Origin: Symsagittifera roscoffensis
Lineage: Eukaryota > Xenacoelomorpha > Acoela > Convolutidae
Direction of reading: 5' to 3'
Assembly: GCF_963678635.1 (NCBI RefSeq)
Contig: NC_087064.1
Location: forward strand, 44,687,346-44,751,345
DNA: 64,000 nucleotides
In this document: positions 1 through 12,720 of the stretch, piece by piece
Numbering within the stretch: the first letter of the stretch is position 1
Layout of the letters: every line of letters begins with the position of its first letter
Notes under the pieces: generated by a model
Databases searched by the model: none
The model's input: the letters and a program-made list of their open reading frames with translations, nothing else
Told to the model about the DNA's origin: nothing
Translations under genes and position numbers: made by a program

Positions 1-1070
1 CCTGTTCGACTCATGATTCGACCCTGTTCCACTCATGATTCGACCCTGTTCGACTAATGATTCGACCCTGTTCCACTCATGATTCGACCCTATTCGACTC
101 ATGATTCGACCCTGTTCGACTCTTGATTCGACCCTGTTCGACTCATGATTCGACCATGTTCGACTCATGATTCGACCCTGTTCGACTCATGATTCGACCC
201 TGTTGCACTCTTGATTCGACCCTGTTCGACTTATGATTCGACTCTGGTCGACTCATGGTTCGACCCTGTTCGACTCATGATTCGACTCTGTTCCACTCAG
301 GATTCCACCCTGTTCGACACATGATTTCACCCTGTTCGACTCATGATTCGACCCTGTTTGACTCATGAGTCGACCCTCTTCGACTCATGATTCGACCCTG
401 TTCCACTCATGATTCGACCCTGTTCGACTAATGATTCGACCCTGTTCCACTCATGATTCGACCCTGTTCGACTCATGATTCGACCCTGTTCGACTCATGA
501 TTCGACCATGTTCGACTCATGATTCGACACTGTTCGACTCATGATTCGACCCTGTTGCACTCATGATTCGACCCTGTTCGACTTATGATTCGACTCTGGT
601 CGACTCATGGTTCGACTCTGTTCGACTCATGATTCGACTCTGTTCCACTCATGATTCCACCCTGTTCGACACATGATTTCACCCTGTTCGACTCATGATT
701 CGACCCTGTTCGACTCATGATTCGACCCTGTTCGACTCATGATTCGACCATGTTCGACTCATGATTCGACCCTGTTGCACTCATGATTCGACCCTGTTCG
801 ACTCATGATTCGACCCTGTTCCACTCATGATTCGACCTGTTCGACTAATGATTCGACCCTGTTCCACTCATGATTCGACCCTGTTCGACTCATGATTTGA
901 CCCTGTTCGACTCATGATTCGACCCTGTTGCACTCATGATTCGACCCTGTTCGACTTATGATTCGACTCTGGTCGACTCATGGTTCGACCCTGTTCGACT
1001 CATGATTCGACTCTGTTCCACTCATGATTCCACCCTGTTCGACACATGAATTCACCCTGTTCGACTCATG
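1..1070. repeat. Segmental duplicate, copy 1 (offset 2,970 bp)
   Basis: Bases 1-1,070 match 2,971-4,040 at a constant offset of 2,970 bp, exactly 135 monomers. One difference was noted by eye (CCCTCTTCG near 375 against CCCTGTTCG near 3,345). Shared rare markers are TTTGACTCATGAGTCGAC near 357, the 21-bp monomer near 830 and CACATGAATTCACC near 1,045, which creates a GAATTC. The match ends at about 1,071. The left end is beyond the window. Confidence 0.93.
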
Positions 1071-1520
1071 GTTCGACCCTATTCGACTCATGATTCGGTC
1101 ATGATCGACTCACGATTCGACTCTGGTCGACTCATGATTCGACCCTGTTCGACTCATGATTCGACTCTGTTCGACTCATGGTTCGACCCGGTTCGACTCA
1201 TGATTCGACTCTGTTCCACTCATGATTCCAACCTGTTCGACTCGTGATTTCACCCTGTTCGACTCATGATTCGACCCTGTTCGACTCATGATTCGACCCT
1301 GTTCGACTCATGATTCGACCATGATCGACTCATGATACAAACCTGTTAAACTCATGATTCGAACCTGTTCCACTCATGATTCGACCCTGTTCGACTCATG
1401 ATTCGACCCTGTTCGACTCAGGATTCGACCCTGTTCCAGCCATGATTCGATCCTGTTCGACTCATGATTTGACCCTGTTCCACTCATGATTCGACCCTGT
1501 TCGACTCATGATTCGACCCT
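1060..1520. repeat. Cassette with TTCGGTCATGATCGACTCACG, copy 1 of 4
   Basis: The cassette is recognised by ATTCGGTCATG (about 1,093), GATACAAACCTGTTAAACTC (about 1,334) and GTTCCAGCCATG (about 1,433). The same ordered markers occur at about 2,183-2,620, 41,340-41,690 and 42,130-42,560. Relative to the copy at 2,183 this copy holds one extra monomer (offset 1,123 bp on the left, 1,101 bp on the right), so a one-monomer gain or loss occurred after duplication. Its presence in both block A and block A' dates the cassette before the large block duplication. Confidence 0.85.
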
Positions 1521-2182
1521 GTTCAACTCATGATTCGACCCTGTTCCACTCATGATTCGACCCGGTTCGACTCATGACTCTACTCTGTTCCACTCATGGT
1601 TCCAACCCTGTTCGACTCATCATTTCACCCTGTTCGATTCATGATTCGACCCTGTTCGACTCATGATTCGACCCTGTTCGACTCATGATTCGACCATGTT
1701 CGACTCATGATTCGACCCTGTTCGACTCATGATTCGACCATGACCGACTCATGGTTCAAACCTGTTCGACTCATGATTCGACCCTGTTCCACTCATGATT
1801 CGACCCTGTTCGACTCATGATTCGACCCTGTTCGACTCATGATTTGACCCTGTTCGACTCATGATTCGACCCTGTTCGACTCTTGATTCGACTCTGTTCG
1901 ATTCATGATTCGACCCTGTTCGACTCATGATTCGACCCTGTTCGACTCATGATTCGACCCTGTTGCACTCATGATTCGACCCTGTTCGACTTAAGATTCG
2001 ACTCTGGTCGACTCATGGTTCGACCCTGTTCGACTCATGATTCGACTCTGTTCCACTCATGATTCCACCCTGTTCGACTCATGATTTCATCATGTTCGAC
2101 TCATGATTCGACCCTGTTCGACTCATGATTCGACCCTGTTGCATTCATGATTCGACCCTGTTCGACTTATGATTCGACTCTG

Positions 2183-2620
2183 GTCGACTCATGGTTCGAC
2201 CCTATTCGACTCATGATTCGGTCATGATCGACTCACGATTCGACTCTGGTCGACTCATGATTCGACCCTGTTCGACTCATGGTTCGACCCGGTTCGACTC
2301 ATGATTCGACTCTGTTCCACTCATGATTCCAACCTGTTCGACTCGTGATTTCACCCTGTTCGACTCATGATTCGACCCTGTTCGACTCATGATTCGACCC
2401 TGTTCGACTCATGATTCGACCATGATCGACTCATGATACAAACCTGTTAAACTCATGATTCGAACCTGTTCCACTCATGATTCGACCCTGTTCGACTCAT
2501 GATTCGACCCTGTTCGACTCAGGATTCGACCCTGTTCCAGCCATGATTCGATCCTGTTCGACTCATGATTTGACCCTGTTCCACTCATGATTCGACCCTG
2601 TTCGACTCATGATTGGACCC
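2183..2620. repeat. Cassette with TTCGGTCATGATCGACTCACG, copy 2 of 4
   Basis: Same ordered markers as the copy at 1,060-1,520: ATTCGGTCATG at about 2,216, GATACAAACC at 2,435 and the GTTCCAGCCATG monomer near 2,534. After about 2,580 it continues through ATTGGACCC and CCTGCTCGAC monomers, which also follow the later copy near 42,585. This copy is therefore closer to the block A' version on its right side than its block A sister is. Confidence 0.83.
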
Positions 2621-2970
2621 TGTTCGACTCATGATTCGACCCTGCTCGACTCATGATTCGACTCTGATCCACTCATGATTCCACCCTCTTCGACTCATGA
2701 TTCGACCCTGTTCAACTCATGATTCGACCCTGTTCCACTCATGATTCGACCCGGTTCGACTCATGACTCTACTCTGTTCCACTCATGGTTCCACCCTGTT
2801 CGACTCATCATTTCACCCTGTTCGACTCATGATTCGACCCTGTTCGGCTCATGATTCGACCCTGTTCGACTCATGATTCGACCCTGTTCGACTCATGATT
2901 CGACCATGATCGACTCATGATTCGACCCTGTTCGACTCATGGTTCCACCATGATCGACTCATGATTCAAA

Positions 2971-4040
2971 CCTGTTCGACTCATGATTCGACCCTGTTCC
3001 ACTCATGATTCGACCCTGTTCGACTAATGATTCGACCCTGTTCCACTCATGATTCGACCCTATTCGACTCATGATTCGACCCTGTTCGACTCTTGATTCG
3101 ACCCTGTTCGACTCATGATTCGACCATGTTCGACTCATGATTCGACCCTGTTCGACTCATGATTCGACCCTGTTGCACTCTTGATTCGACCCTGTTCGAC
3201 TTATGATTCGACTCTGGTCGACTCATGGTTCGACCCTGTTCGACTCATGATTCGACTCTGTTCCACTCAGGATTCCACCCTGTTCGACACATGATTTCAC
3301 CCTGTTCGACTCATGATTCGACCCTGTTTGACTCATGAGTCGACCCTGTTCGACTCATGATTCGACCCTGTTCCACTCATGATTCGACCCTGTTCGACTA
3401 ATGATTCGACCCTGTTCCACTCATGATTCGACCCTGTTCGACTCATGATTCGACCCTGTTCGACTCATGATTCGACCATGTTCGACTCATGATTCGACAC
3501 TGTTCGACTCATGATTCGACCCTGTTGCACTCATGATTCGACCCTGTTCGACTTATGATTCGACTCTGGTCGACTCATGGTTCGACTCTGTTCGACTCAT
3601 GATTCGACTCTGTTCCACTCATGATTCCACCCTGTTCGACACATGATTTCACCCTGTTCGACTCATGATTCGACCCTGTTCGACTCATGATTCGACCCTG
3701 TTCGACTCATGATTCGACCATGTTCGACTCATGATTCGACCCTGTTGCACTCATGATTCGACCCTGTTCGACTCATGATTCGACCCTGTTCCACTCATGA
3801 TTCGACCTGTTCGACTAATGATTCGACCCTGTTCCACTCATGATTCGACCCTGTTCGACTCATGATTTGACCCTGTTCGACTCATGATTCGACCCTGTTG
3901 CACTCATGATTCGACCCTGTTCGACTTATGATTCGACTCTGGTCGACTCATGGTTCGACCCTGTTCGACTCATGATTCGACTCTGTTCCACTCATGATTC
4001 CACCCTGTTCGACACATGAATTCACCCTGTTCGACTCATG
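2971..4040. repeat. Segmental duplicate, copy 2 (offset 2,970 bp)
   Basis: This is the near-identical partner of 1-1,070. It diverges at about 4,041, where copy 1 has GGTTCGACCCTATTCG and this copy has ATTCGACCCTGTTGGAC. A more diverged third relative lies at about 42,950-44,000 in block A', sharing GACTAATG, CACATGATTTCACC and the 21-bp monomer. Confidence 0.92.
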
Positions 4041-5940
4041 ATTCGACCCTGTTGGACTCTTGATTCGACCCTGTTCGACTCATGATTCGACCATGTTCGA
4101 CTCATTATTCGACCCTGTTGCACTCATGATTCGACCCTGTTCTACTCTTGATTCGACCATGATCGACTCATGATTCGACCCTGTTCAACTGATGATTCGA
4201 CCCTGTTCCACTCATGATTCGAACCGGTTCGACTTATGATTCGACTCTGGTCGACTCATGGTTCGACCCTGTTCGACTCATGATTCGACTCTGTTCCACT
4301 CATGATTCCATCCTGTTCGACATATGATTTCACCCTCTTCGACTTATGATTCGACCCTGTTCGACTCAAGATTCGACCCTGTTCGACTCATGATTCGACC
4401 CTGTTGCACTCATGATTCGACCCTGTTCGACTTATGATTCGACTCTGGTCGACTCATGGTTCGACCCTGTTCGACTCATGATTCGACCATGATCGACTCA
4501 TGATTCGACTCTGATCGACTCATGATTCGACCCTGTTCTACTCATAATTCGACCATGATCGACTCATGATTCGACCCTGTTCAACTCATGATTCGACCCT
4601 GTTCCACTCATGATTCGACCCGGTTCGACTCATGACTCTACTCTGTTCCACTCATGGTTCCACCTTGTTCGACTCATCATTTCACCCTGTTCGACTCATG
4701 ATTCGACCCTGTTCGGCTCATGATTCGACCATTTTCGACTCATGATTCGACCCTGTTCGACTCATGATTCGACCATGATCGACTCATGATTCGACCCTGT
4801 TCGACTCATGATTCGACCATGATCGACTCATGATTCAAACCTGTTCGACTCATGATTCGACCCTGTTCCACTCATGATTCGACCCTGTTCGACTAATGAT
4901 TCGACCCTGTTCCACTCATGATTCGACCCTGTTCGACTCATGATTCGACCCTGTTCGACTCTTGATTCGACCCTGTTCGACTCATGATTCGACCATGTTC
5001 GACTCATGATTCGACCTTAATCGACTCATGATTCGACCCTGTTGCACTCATGATTCGACCCTGTTCGACTTATGATTCGACTCTGGTCGACTCATGGTTC
5101 GACCCTGTTCGACTCATGATTCGACTCTGTTCCACTCATGATTGCACCCTGTTCGACACATGATTTCACCCTGTTCGACTCATGATTCGACCCTGTTCGA
5201 CTCTTGATTCGACCCTGTTTGACTCATGATTCGACCATGTTCGACTCATGATTCGACCCTGTTCCACTCATGATTCCACCCTGTTCGACTCATGATTTCA
5301 CCCTGTTCGACTCATGATTCGACCCTGTTCGACTCATGATTCGACCCTGTTCGACTCATGATTCGACCCTATTCGACTCATGATTCGACCCTGTTGCACT
5401 CATGATTCGACCCTGTTCGACTGATGATTCGACTCTGGTCGACTCATGGTTCGACCCTGTTCGACTCATGATTCGACCATGATCGACTCATGATTCGACT
5501 CTGGTCGACTCATGATTCGACCCTGTTCTACTCATGATTCGACCATGATCGACTCATGATTCGACCTTGTTCGACTCATGATTCGACCCTGTTCGACTCA
5601 TGATTCGACCATGTTCGAGTCATGATTCGACCCTGTTGGACTCATGATTCGAGCCTGTTGCACTCATGATTCGACCCTGTTCGACTTATGATTCGACTCT
5701 GGTCGACTCATGGTTCGACCCTGTTCGACTCATGATTCGACTCTGTTCCACTCATGATTCCACCCTGTTCGACACATGATTTCACCCTGTTCGACTCATG
5801 ATTCGACCCTGTTCGACTCTTGATTCGACCCTGTTCGACTCATGATTCGACCATGTTCGACTCATGATTCGACCCTGTTGCACTCATGATTCGACCCTGT
5901 TCGACTCATGATTCGACCCTGTTCCACTCATGATTCGACC

Positions 5941-7255
5941 TGTTCGACTCATGATTCGACTCTGTTCCACTCATGATTCCACCCTGTTCGACACATGATT
6001 TCACCCTGTTCGACTCATGATTCGACCCTGTTCGACTCTTGATTCGACCCTGTTCGACTCATGAATCGACTATGTTCGACTCATGATTCGACCCTGTTCC
6101 ACTCATGATTCCACCCTGTTCGACTCATGATTTCACCCTGTTCGACTCATGATTCGACCCTGTTCGACTCATGATTCGACCCTGTTCGACTCATGATTCG
6201 ACCCTGTTGCACTCATGATTCGACCCCGTTCGACTGATGATTTGACTCTGGTCGACTCATGGTTCGACCCTGTTCGACTCATGATTCGACCATGATCGAC
6301 TCATGATTCGACTCTGGTCGACTCATGATTCGACCCTGTTCTACTCATGATTCGACCATGATCGACTCATGATTCGACCTTGTTCGACTCATGATTCGAC
6401 CCTGTTCGACTCATGATTCGACCATGTTCGACTCATGATTCGACCCTGTTCGACTCATGATTCGAGCCTGTTGCACTCATGATTCGACCCTGTTCGACTT
6501 ATGATTCGACTCTGGTCGACTCATGGTTCGACCCTGTTCGACTCATGATTCGACTCTGTTCCACTCATGATTCCACCCTGTTCGACACATGATTTCACCC
6601 TGTTCGACTCATGATTCGACCCTGTTCGACTCTTGATTCGACCCTGTTCGACTCATGATTCGACTATGTTCGACTCATGATTCGACCCTGTTCCACTCAT
6701 GATTCCACCCTGTTCGACTCATGATTTCACCCTGTTCGACTCATGATTCGACCCTGTTCGACTCATGATTCGACCCTGTTCGACTCATGATTCGACCCTG
6801 TTGCACTCATGATTCGACCCCGTTCGACTGATGATTTGACTCTGGTCGACTCATGGTTCGACCCTGTTCGACTCATGATTCGACCATGATCGACTCATGA
6901 TTCGACTCTGGTCGACTCATGATTCGACCCTGTTCTACTCATGATTCGACCATGATCGACTCATGATTCGACCTTGTTCGACTAATGATTCGACCCTGTT
7001 CGACTCATGATTCGACCATGTTCGACTCATGATTCGACCCTGTTCGACTCATGATTCGAGCCTGTTGCACTCATGATTCGACCCTGTTCGACTTATGATT
7101 CGACTCTGGTCGACTCATGGTTCGACCCTGTTCGACTCATGATTCGAATCTGTTCCACTCAGGATTCCACCCTGTTCGACACATGATTTCACCCTGTTCG
7201 ACTCATGATTCGACCCTGTTCGACTCTTGATTCGACCCTGTTCGACTCATGATTC
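5941..7255. repeat. 594-bp HOR (27 monomers), two copies and a partial third
   Basis: Markers repeat at exactly 594 bp: GATGATTTGACTCTGG with TTTGAC at 6,241 (bases 6,240-6,245 by strict count) and about 6,835, and CGACTATGTT near 6,067 and 6,661. A third partial copy runs from about 7,129 and diverges near 7,260, where the first two have TTCCACTCATGATTCCACC and the third has TTGCACTC. The copies differ by a few substitutions only. Confidence 0.88.
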
Positions 7256-8176
7256 GACCATGTTCGACTCATGATTCGACCCTGTTGCACTCATGATTCG
7301 ACCCTGTTCGACTCATGATTCGACCCTGTTCCACTCATGAGTCGACCTGTTCGACTAATGATTCGACCCTGTTCCACTCATGATTCGACCCTGTTCGACT
7401 CATGATTCGACCCTGTTCGACTCATGATTCGACCATGTTCGACTCATGATTCGACCCTGTTGCACTCATGATTCGACCCTGTTCTACTCATGATTCGACC
7501 ATGATCGACTCATGATTCGACCCTGTTCAACTCTTGATTCGACCATGATCGACTCATGATTCGACCCTGTTCAACTCTTGATTCGACCCTGTTCCACTCA
7601 TGATTCGACCCGGTTCGACTTATGATTCGACTCTGGTCGTTTCATGGTTCGACCCTGTTCGACTCATGATTCGAATCTGTTCCACTCAGGATTCCACCCT
7701 GTTCGACACATGATTTCACCCTGTTCGACTCATGATTCGACCCTGTTCGACTCTTGATTCGACCCTGTTCGACTCATGATTCGACCATGTTCGACTCATG
7801 ATTCGACCCTGTTGCACTCATGATTCGACCCTGTTCGACTCATGATTCGACCCTGTTCCACTCATGAGTCGACCTGTTCGACTAATGATTCGACCCTGTT
7901 CCACTCATGATTCGACCCTGTTCGACTCATGATTCGACCCTGTTCGACTCATGATTCGACCATGTTCGACTCATGATTCGACCCTGTTGCACTCATGATT
8001 CGACCCTGTTCTACTCATGATTCGACCATGATCGACTCATGATTCGACCCTGTTCAACTCTTGATTCGACCATGATCGACTCATGATTCGACCCTGTTCA
8101 ACTCTTGATTCGACCCTGTTCCACTCATGATTCGACCCGGTTCGACTTATGATTCGACTCTGGTCGTTTCATGGTT
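7123..8176. repeat. 527-bp tandem duplication (24 monomers minus 1 bp)
   Basis: Two copies abut, with markers TCGAATCTG at 7,144 and 7,671 and TGGTCGTTTCATGG at 7,634 and 8,161; both pairs give 527 bp. The missing base is explained by one 21-bp monomer (GAGTCGACCTG) carried in each copy. GGTCGTTTCATGG was seen nowhere else, so this duplication is young and private to block A. The second copy's right part has already lost the TCGAATCTG variant. Confidence 0.88.
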
Positions 8177-8214
8177 CGACCCTGTTCGACTCATGATTCG
8201 ACTCTGTTCCACTC

Positions 8215-10523
8215 ATGATTCCACCCTGTTCGACCCATGATTTCACCCTGTTCGACTCATGATTCGACCCTGTTCGACTCATGATTCGACCCTGTTCGAC
8301 TCATGATTCGACCCTGTTGCACTCATGATTCGACCCTGTTCGACTCATGATTCGACCATGATCGACTCATGATTCAAACCTGTTCGACTCATGATTCGAC
8401 CCTGTTCCACTCATGATTCGACCCTGTTCGACTAATGATTCGACCCTGTTCCACTCATGATTCGACCCTGTTCGACTCATGATTCGACCCTGTTCGACTC
8501 TTGATTCGACCCTGTTCGACTCATGATTCGACCATGTTCGACTCATGATTCGACCTTGTTCGACTCATGATTCGACCCTGTTGCACTCATGATTCGACCC
8601 TGTTCGACTGATGATTCGACTCTGGTCGACTCATGGTTCGACCCTGTTCGACTCATGATTCGACCATGATCGACTCATGATTCGACTCTGGTCGACTCAT
8701 GATTCGACCCTGTTCTACTCATGATTCGACCATGATCGACTCATGATTCGACCTTGTTCGACTCATGATTCGACCCTGTTCGACTCATGATTCGACCATG
8801 TTCGACTCATGATTCGACCCTGTTCGACTCATGATTCGAGCCTGTTGCACTCATGATTCGACCCTGTTCGACTTATGATTCGACTCTGGTCGACTCATGG
8901 TTCGACCCTGTTCGACTCATGATTCGACTCTGTTCCACTCATGATTCCACCCTGTTCGACACATGATTTCACCCTGTTCGACTCATGATTCGACCCTGTT
9001 CGACTCTTGATTCGACCCTGTTCGACTCATGATTCGACCATGTTCGACTCATGATTCGACCCTGTTGCACTCATGATTCGACCCTGTTCGACTCATGATT
9101 CGACTCTGTTCCACTCATGATTCCACCCTGTTCGACACATGATTTCACCCTGTTCGACTCATGATTCGACCCTGTTCGACTCTTGATTCGACCCTGTTCG
9201 ACTCATGATTCGACCATGTTCGACTCATGATTCGACCCTGTTCCACTCATGATTCCACCCTGTTCGACTCATGATTTCACCCTGTTCAACTCATGATTCG
9301 ACCCTGTTCGACTCATGATTCGACCCTGTTCGACTCATGATTCGACCCTGTTGCACTCATGATTCGACCCCGTTCGACTGATGATTCGACTCTGGTCGAC
9401 TCATGGTTCGACCCTGTTCTACTCATGATTCGACCATGATCGTCTCATGATTCGACCTTGTTCGACTCATGATTCGACCCTGTTCGACTCATGATTCGAC
9501 CATGTTCGACTCATGATTCGACCCTGTTCGACTCATGATTCGAGCCTGTTGCACTCATGATTCGACCCTGTTCGACTTATGATTCGACTCTGGTCGACTC
9601 ATGGTTCGACCCTGTTCGACTCATGATTCGACTCTGTTCCACTCATGATTCCACCCTGTTCTACACATGATTTCACCCTGTTCGACTCATGATTCGACCC
9701 TGTTCGACTCTTGATTCGACCCTGTTCGACTCATGATTCGACCATGTTCGACTCATGATTCGACCCTGTTGCACTCATGATTCGACCCTGTTCGACTCAT
9801 GATTCGACCCTGTTCCACTCATGATTCGACCTGTTCGACTAATGATTCGACCCTGTTCCACTCATGATTCGACCCTGTTCGACTCATGATTCGACCCTGT
9901 TCGACTCATGATTCGACCATGTTCGACTCATGATTCGACCCTGTTGCACTCATGATTCGACCCTGTTCTACTCATGATTCGACCATGATCGACTCATGAT
10001 TCGACCCTGTTCAACTCTTGATTCGACCATGATCGACTCATGATTCGACCCTGTTCAACTCTTGATTCGACCCGGTTCGACTTATGATTCGACTCTGGTC
10101 GACTCATGGTTCGACCCTGTTCGACTCATGATTCGACTCTGTTCCACTCATGATTCCACCCTGTTCGACCCATGATTTCACCCTGTTCGACTCATGATTC
10201 GACCCTGTTCGACTCATGATTCGACCATGTTCGACTCATGATTCGACCCTGTTGCACTCATGATTCGACCCTGTTCTACTCATGATTCGACCATGATCGA
10301 CTCATGATTCGACCCTGTTCGACTCATGATTCGACCCTGTTCGACTCATGATTCGACCCTGTTGCACTCATGATTCGACCCTGTTCGACTCATGATTCGA
10401 CCCTGTTCAACTCTTGATTCGACCCTGTTCCACTCATGATTCGACCCGGTTCGACTTATGATTCGACTCTGGTCGACTCATGGTTCGACCCTGATCGACT
10501 CATGATTCGACTCTGTTCCACTC
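8215..10523. repeat. 2,309-bp HOR, copy 1
   Basis: Markers recur at 2,309 bp (105 monomers minus 1 bp) in the next copy: TTCAAACC at 8,373 and 10,682, CTACACATG near 9,661 and 11,970, and CCCGGTTCGACTTATG near 10,060 and 12,369. The order of variants is retained through about 10,180, after which the copies differ by monomer gain or loss. The one-base deficit comes from a 21-bp monomer near 9,827. This is among the largest tandem units in the window. Confidence 0.88.
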
Positions 10524-12500
10524 ATGATTCCACCCTGTTCGACCCATGATTTCACCCTGTTCGACTCATGATTCGACCCTGTTCGACTCATGATTCGACC
10601 CTGTTCGACTCATGATTCGACCCTGTTGCACTCATGATTCGACCCTGTTCGACTCATGATTCGACCATGATCGACTCATGATTCAAACCTGTTCGACTCA
10701 TGATTCGACCCTGTTCCACTCATGATTCGACCCTGTTCGACTAATGATTCGACCCTGTTCCACTCATGATTCGACCCTGTTCGACTCATGATTCGACCCT
10801 GTTCGACTCTTGATTCGACCCTGTTCGACTCATGATTCGACCATGTTCGACTCATGATTCGACCTTGTTCGACTCATGATTCGACCCTGTTGCACTCATG
10901 ATTCGACCCTGTTCGACTGATGATTCGACTCTGGTCGACTCATGGTTCGACCCTGTTCGACTCATGATTCGACCATGATCGACTCATGATTCGACTCTGG
11001 TCGACTCATGATTCGACCCTGTTCTACTCATGATTCGACCATGATCGACTCATGATTCGACCTTGTTCGACTCATGATTCGACCCTGTTCGACTCATGAT
11101 TCGACCATGTTCGACTCATGATTCGACCCTGTTCGACTCATGATTCGAGCCTGTTGCACTCATGATTCGACCCTGTTCGACTTATGATTCGACTCTGGTC
11201 GACTCATGGTTCGACCCTGTTCGACTCATGATTCGACTCTGTTCCACTCATGATTCCACCCTGTTCGACACATGATTTCACCCTGTTCGACTCATGATTC
11301 GACCCTGTTCGACTCTTGATTCGACCCTGTTCGACTCATGATTCGACCATGTTCGACTCATGATTCGACCCTGTTGCACTCATGATTCGACCCTGTTCGA
11401 CTCATGATTCGACTCTGTTCCACTCATGATTCCACCCTGTTCGACACATGATTTCACCCTGTTCGTATCATGATTCGACCCTGTTCGACTCTTGATTCGA
11501 CCCTGTTCGACTCATGATTCGACCATGTTCGACTCATGATTCGACCCTGTTCCACTCATGATTCCACCCTGTTCGACTCATGATTTCACCCTGTTCGACT
11601 CATGATTCGACCCTGTTCGACTCATGATTCGACCCTGTTCGACTCATGATTCGACCCTGTTGCACTCATGATTCGACCCCGTTCGACTGATGATTCGACT
11701 CTGGTCGACTCATGGTTCGACCCTGTTCTACTCATGATTTGACCATGATCGACTCATGATTCGACCTTGTTCGACTCATGATTCGACCCTGTTCGACTCA
11801 TGATTCGACCATGTTCGACTCATGATTCGACCCTGTTCGACTCATGATTCGAGCCTGTTGCACTCATGATTCGACCCTGTTCGACTTATGATTCGACTCT
11901 GGTCGACTCATGGTTCGACCCTGTTCGACTCATGATTCGACTCTGTTCCACTCATGATTCCACCCTGTTCTACACATGATTTCACCCTGTTCGACTCATG
12001 ATTCGACCCTGTTCGACTCTTGATTCGACCCTGTTCGACTCATGATTCGACCATGTTCGACTCATGATTCGACCCTGTTGCACTCATGATTCGACCCTGT
12101 TCGACTCATGATTCGACCCTGTTCCACTCATGATTCGACCTGTTCGACTAATGATTCGACCCTGTTCCACTCATGATTCGACCCTGTTCGACTCATGATT
12201 CGACCCTGTTCGACTCATGATTCGACCATGTTCGACTCATGATTCGACCCTGTTGCACTCATGATTCGACCCTGTTCTACTCATGATTCGACCATGATCG
12301 ACTCATGATTCGACCCTGTTCAACTCTTGATTCGACCATGATCGACTCATGATTCGACCCTGTTCAACTCTTGATTCGACCCGGTTCGACTTATGATTCG
12401 ACTCTGGTCGACTCATGGTTCGACCCTGTTCGACTCATGATTCGACTCTGTTCCACTCATGATTCCACCCTGTTCGACCCATGATTTCACCCTGTTCGAC
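10524..12500. repeat. 2,309-bp HOR, copy 2
   Basis: This matches 8,215-10,180 marker for marker at 2,309 bp. Scattered differences show independent drift, for example GATCGTCTCATG near 9,438 against GATCGACTCATG here, and TTCGTATCATG near 11,465 only here. The 21-bp monomer sits near 12,136. A more distant relative of the same cassette continues at 12,900. Confidence 0.87.
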
Positions 12501-12720
12501 TCATGATTCGACCCTGTTCGACTCATGATTCGACCCTGTTCGACTCATGATTCGACCCTGTTGCACTCATGATTCGACCCTGTTCGACTCATGATTCAAA
12601 CCTGTTCGACTCATGATTCGACCCTGTTCAACTCTTGATTCGACCATGATCGACTCATGATTCGACCCTGTTCCACTCATGATTCGACCCGGTTCCACTC
12701 ATGATTCGACCCGGTTCGAC

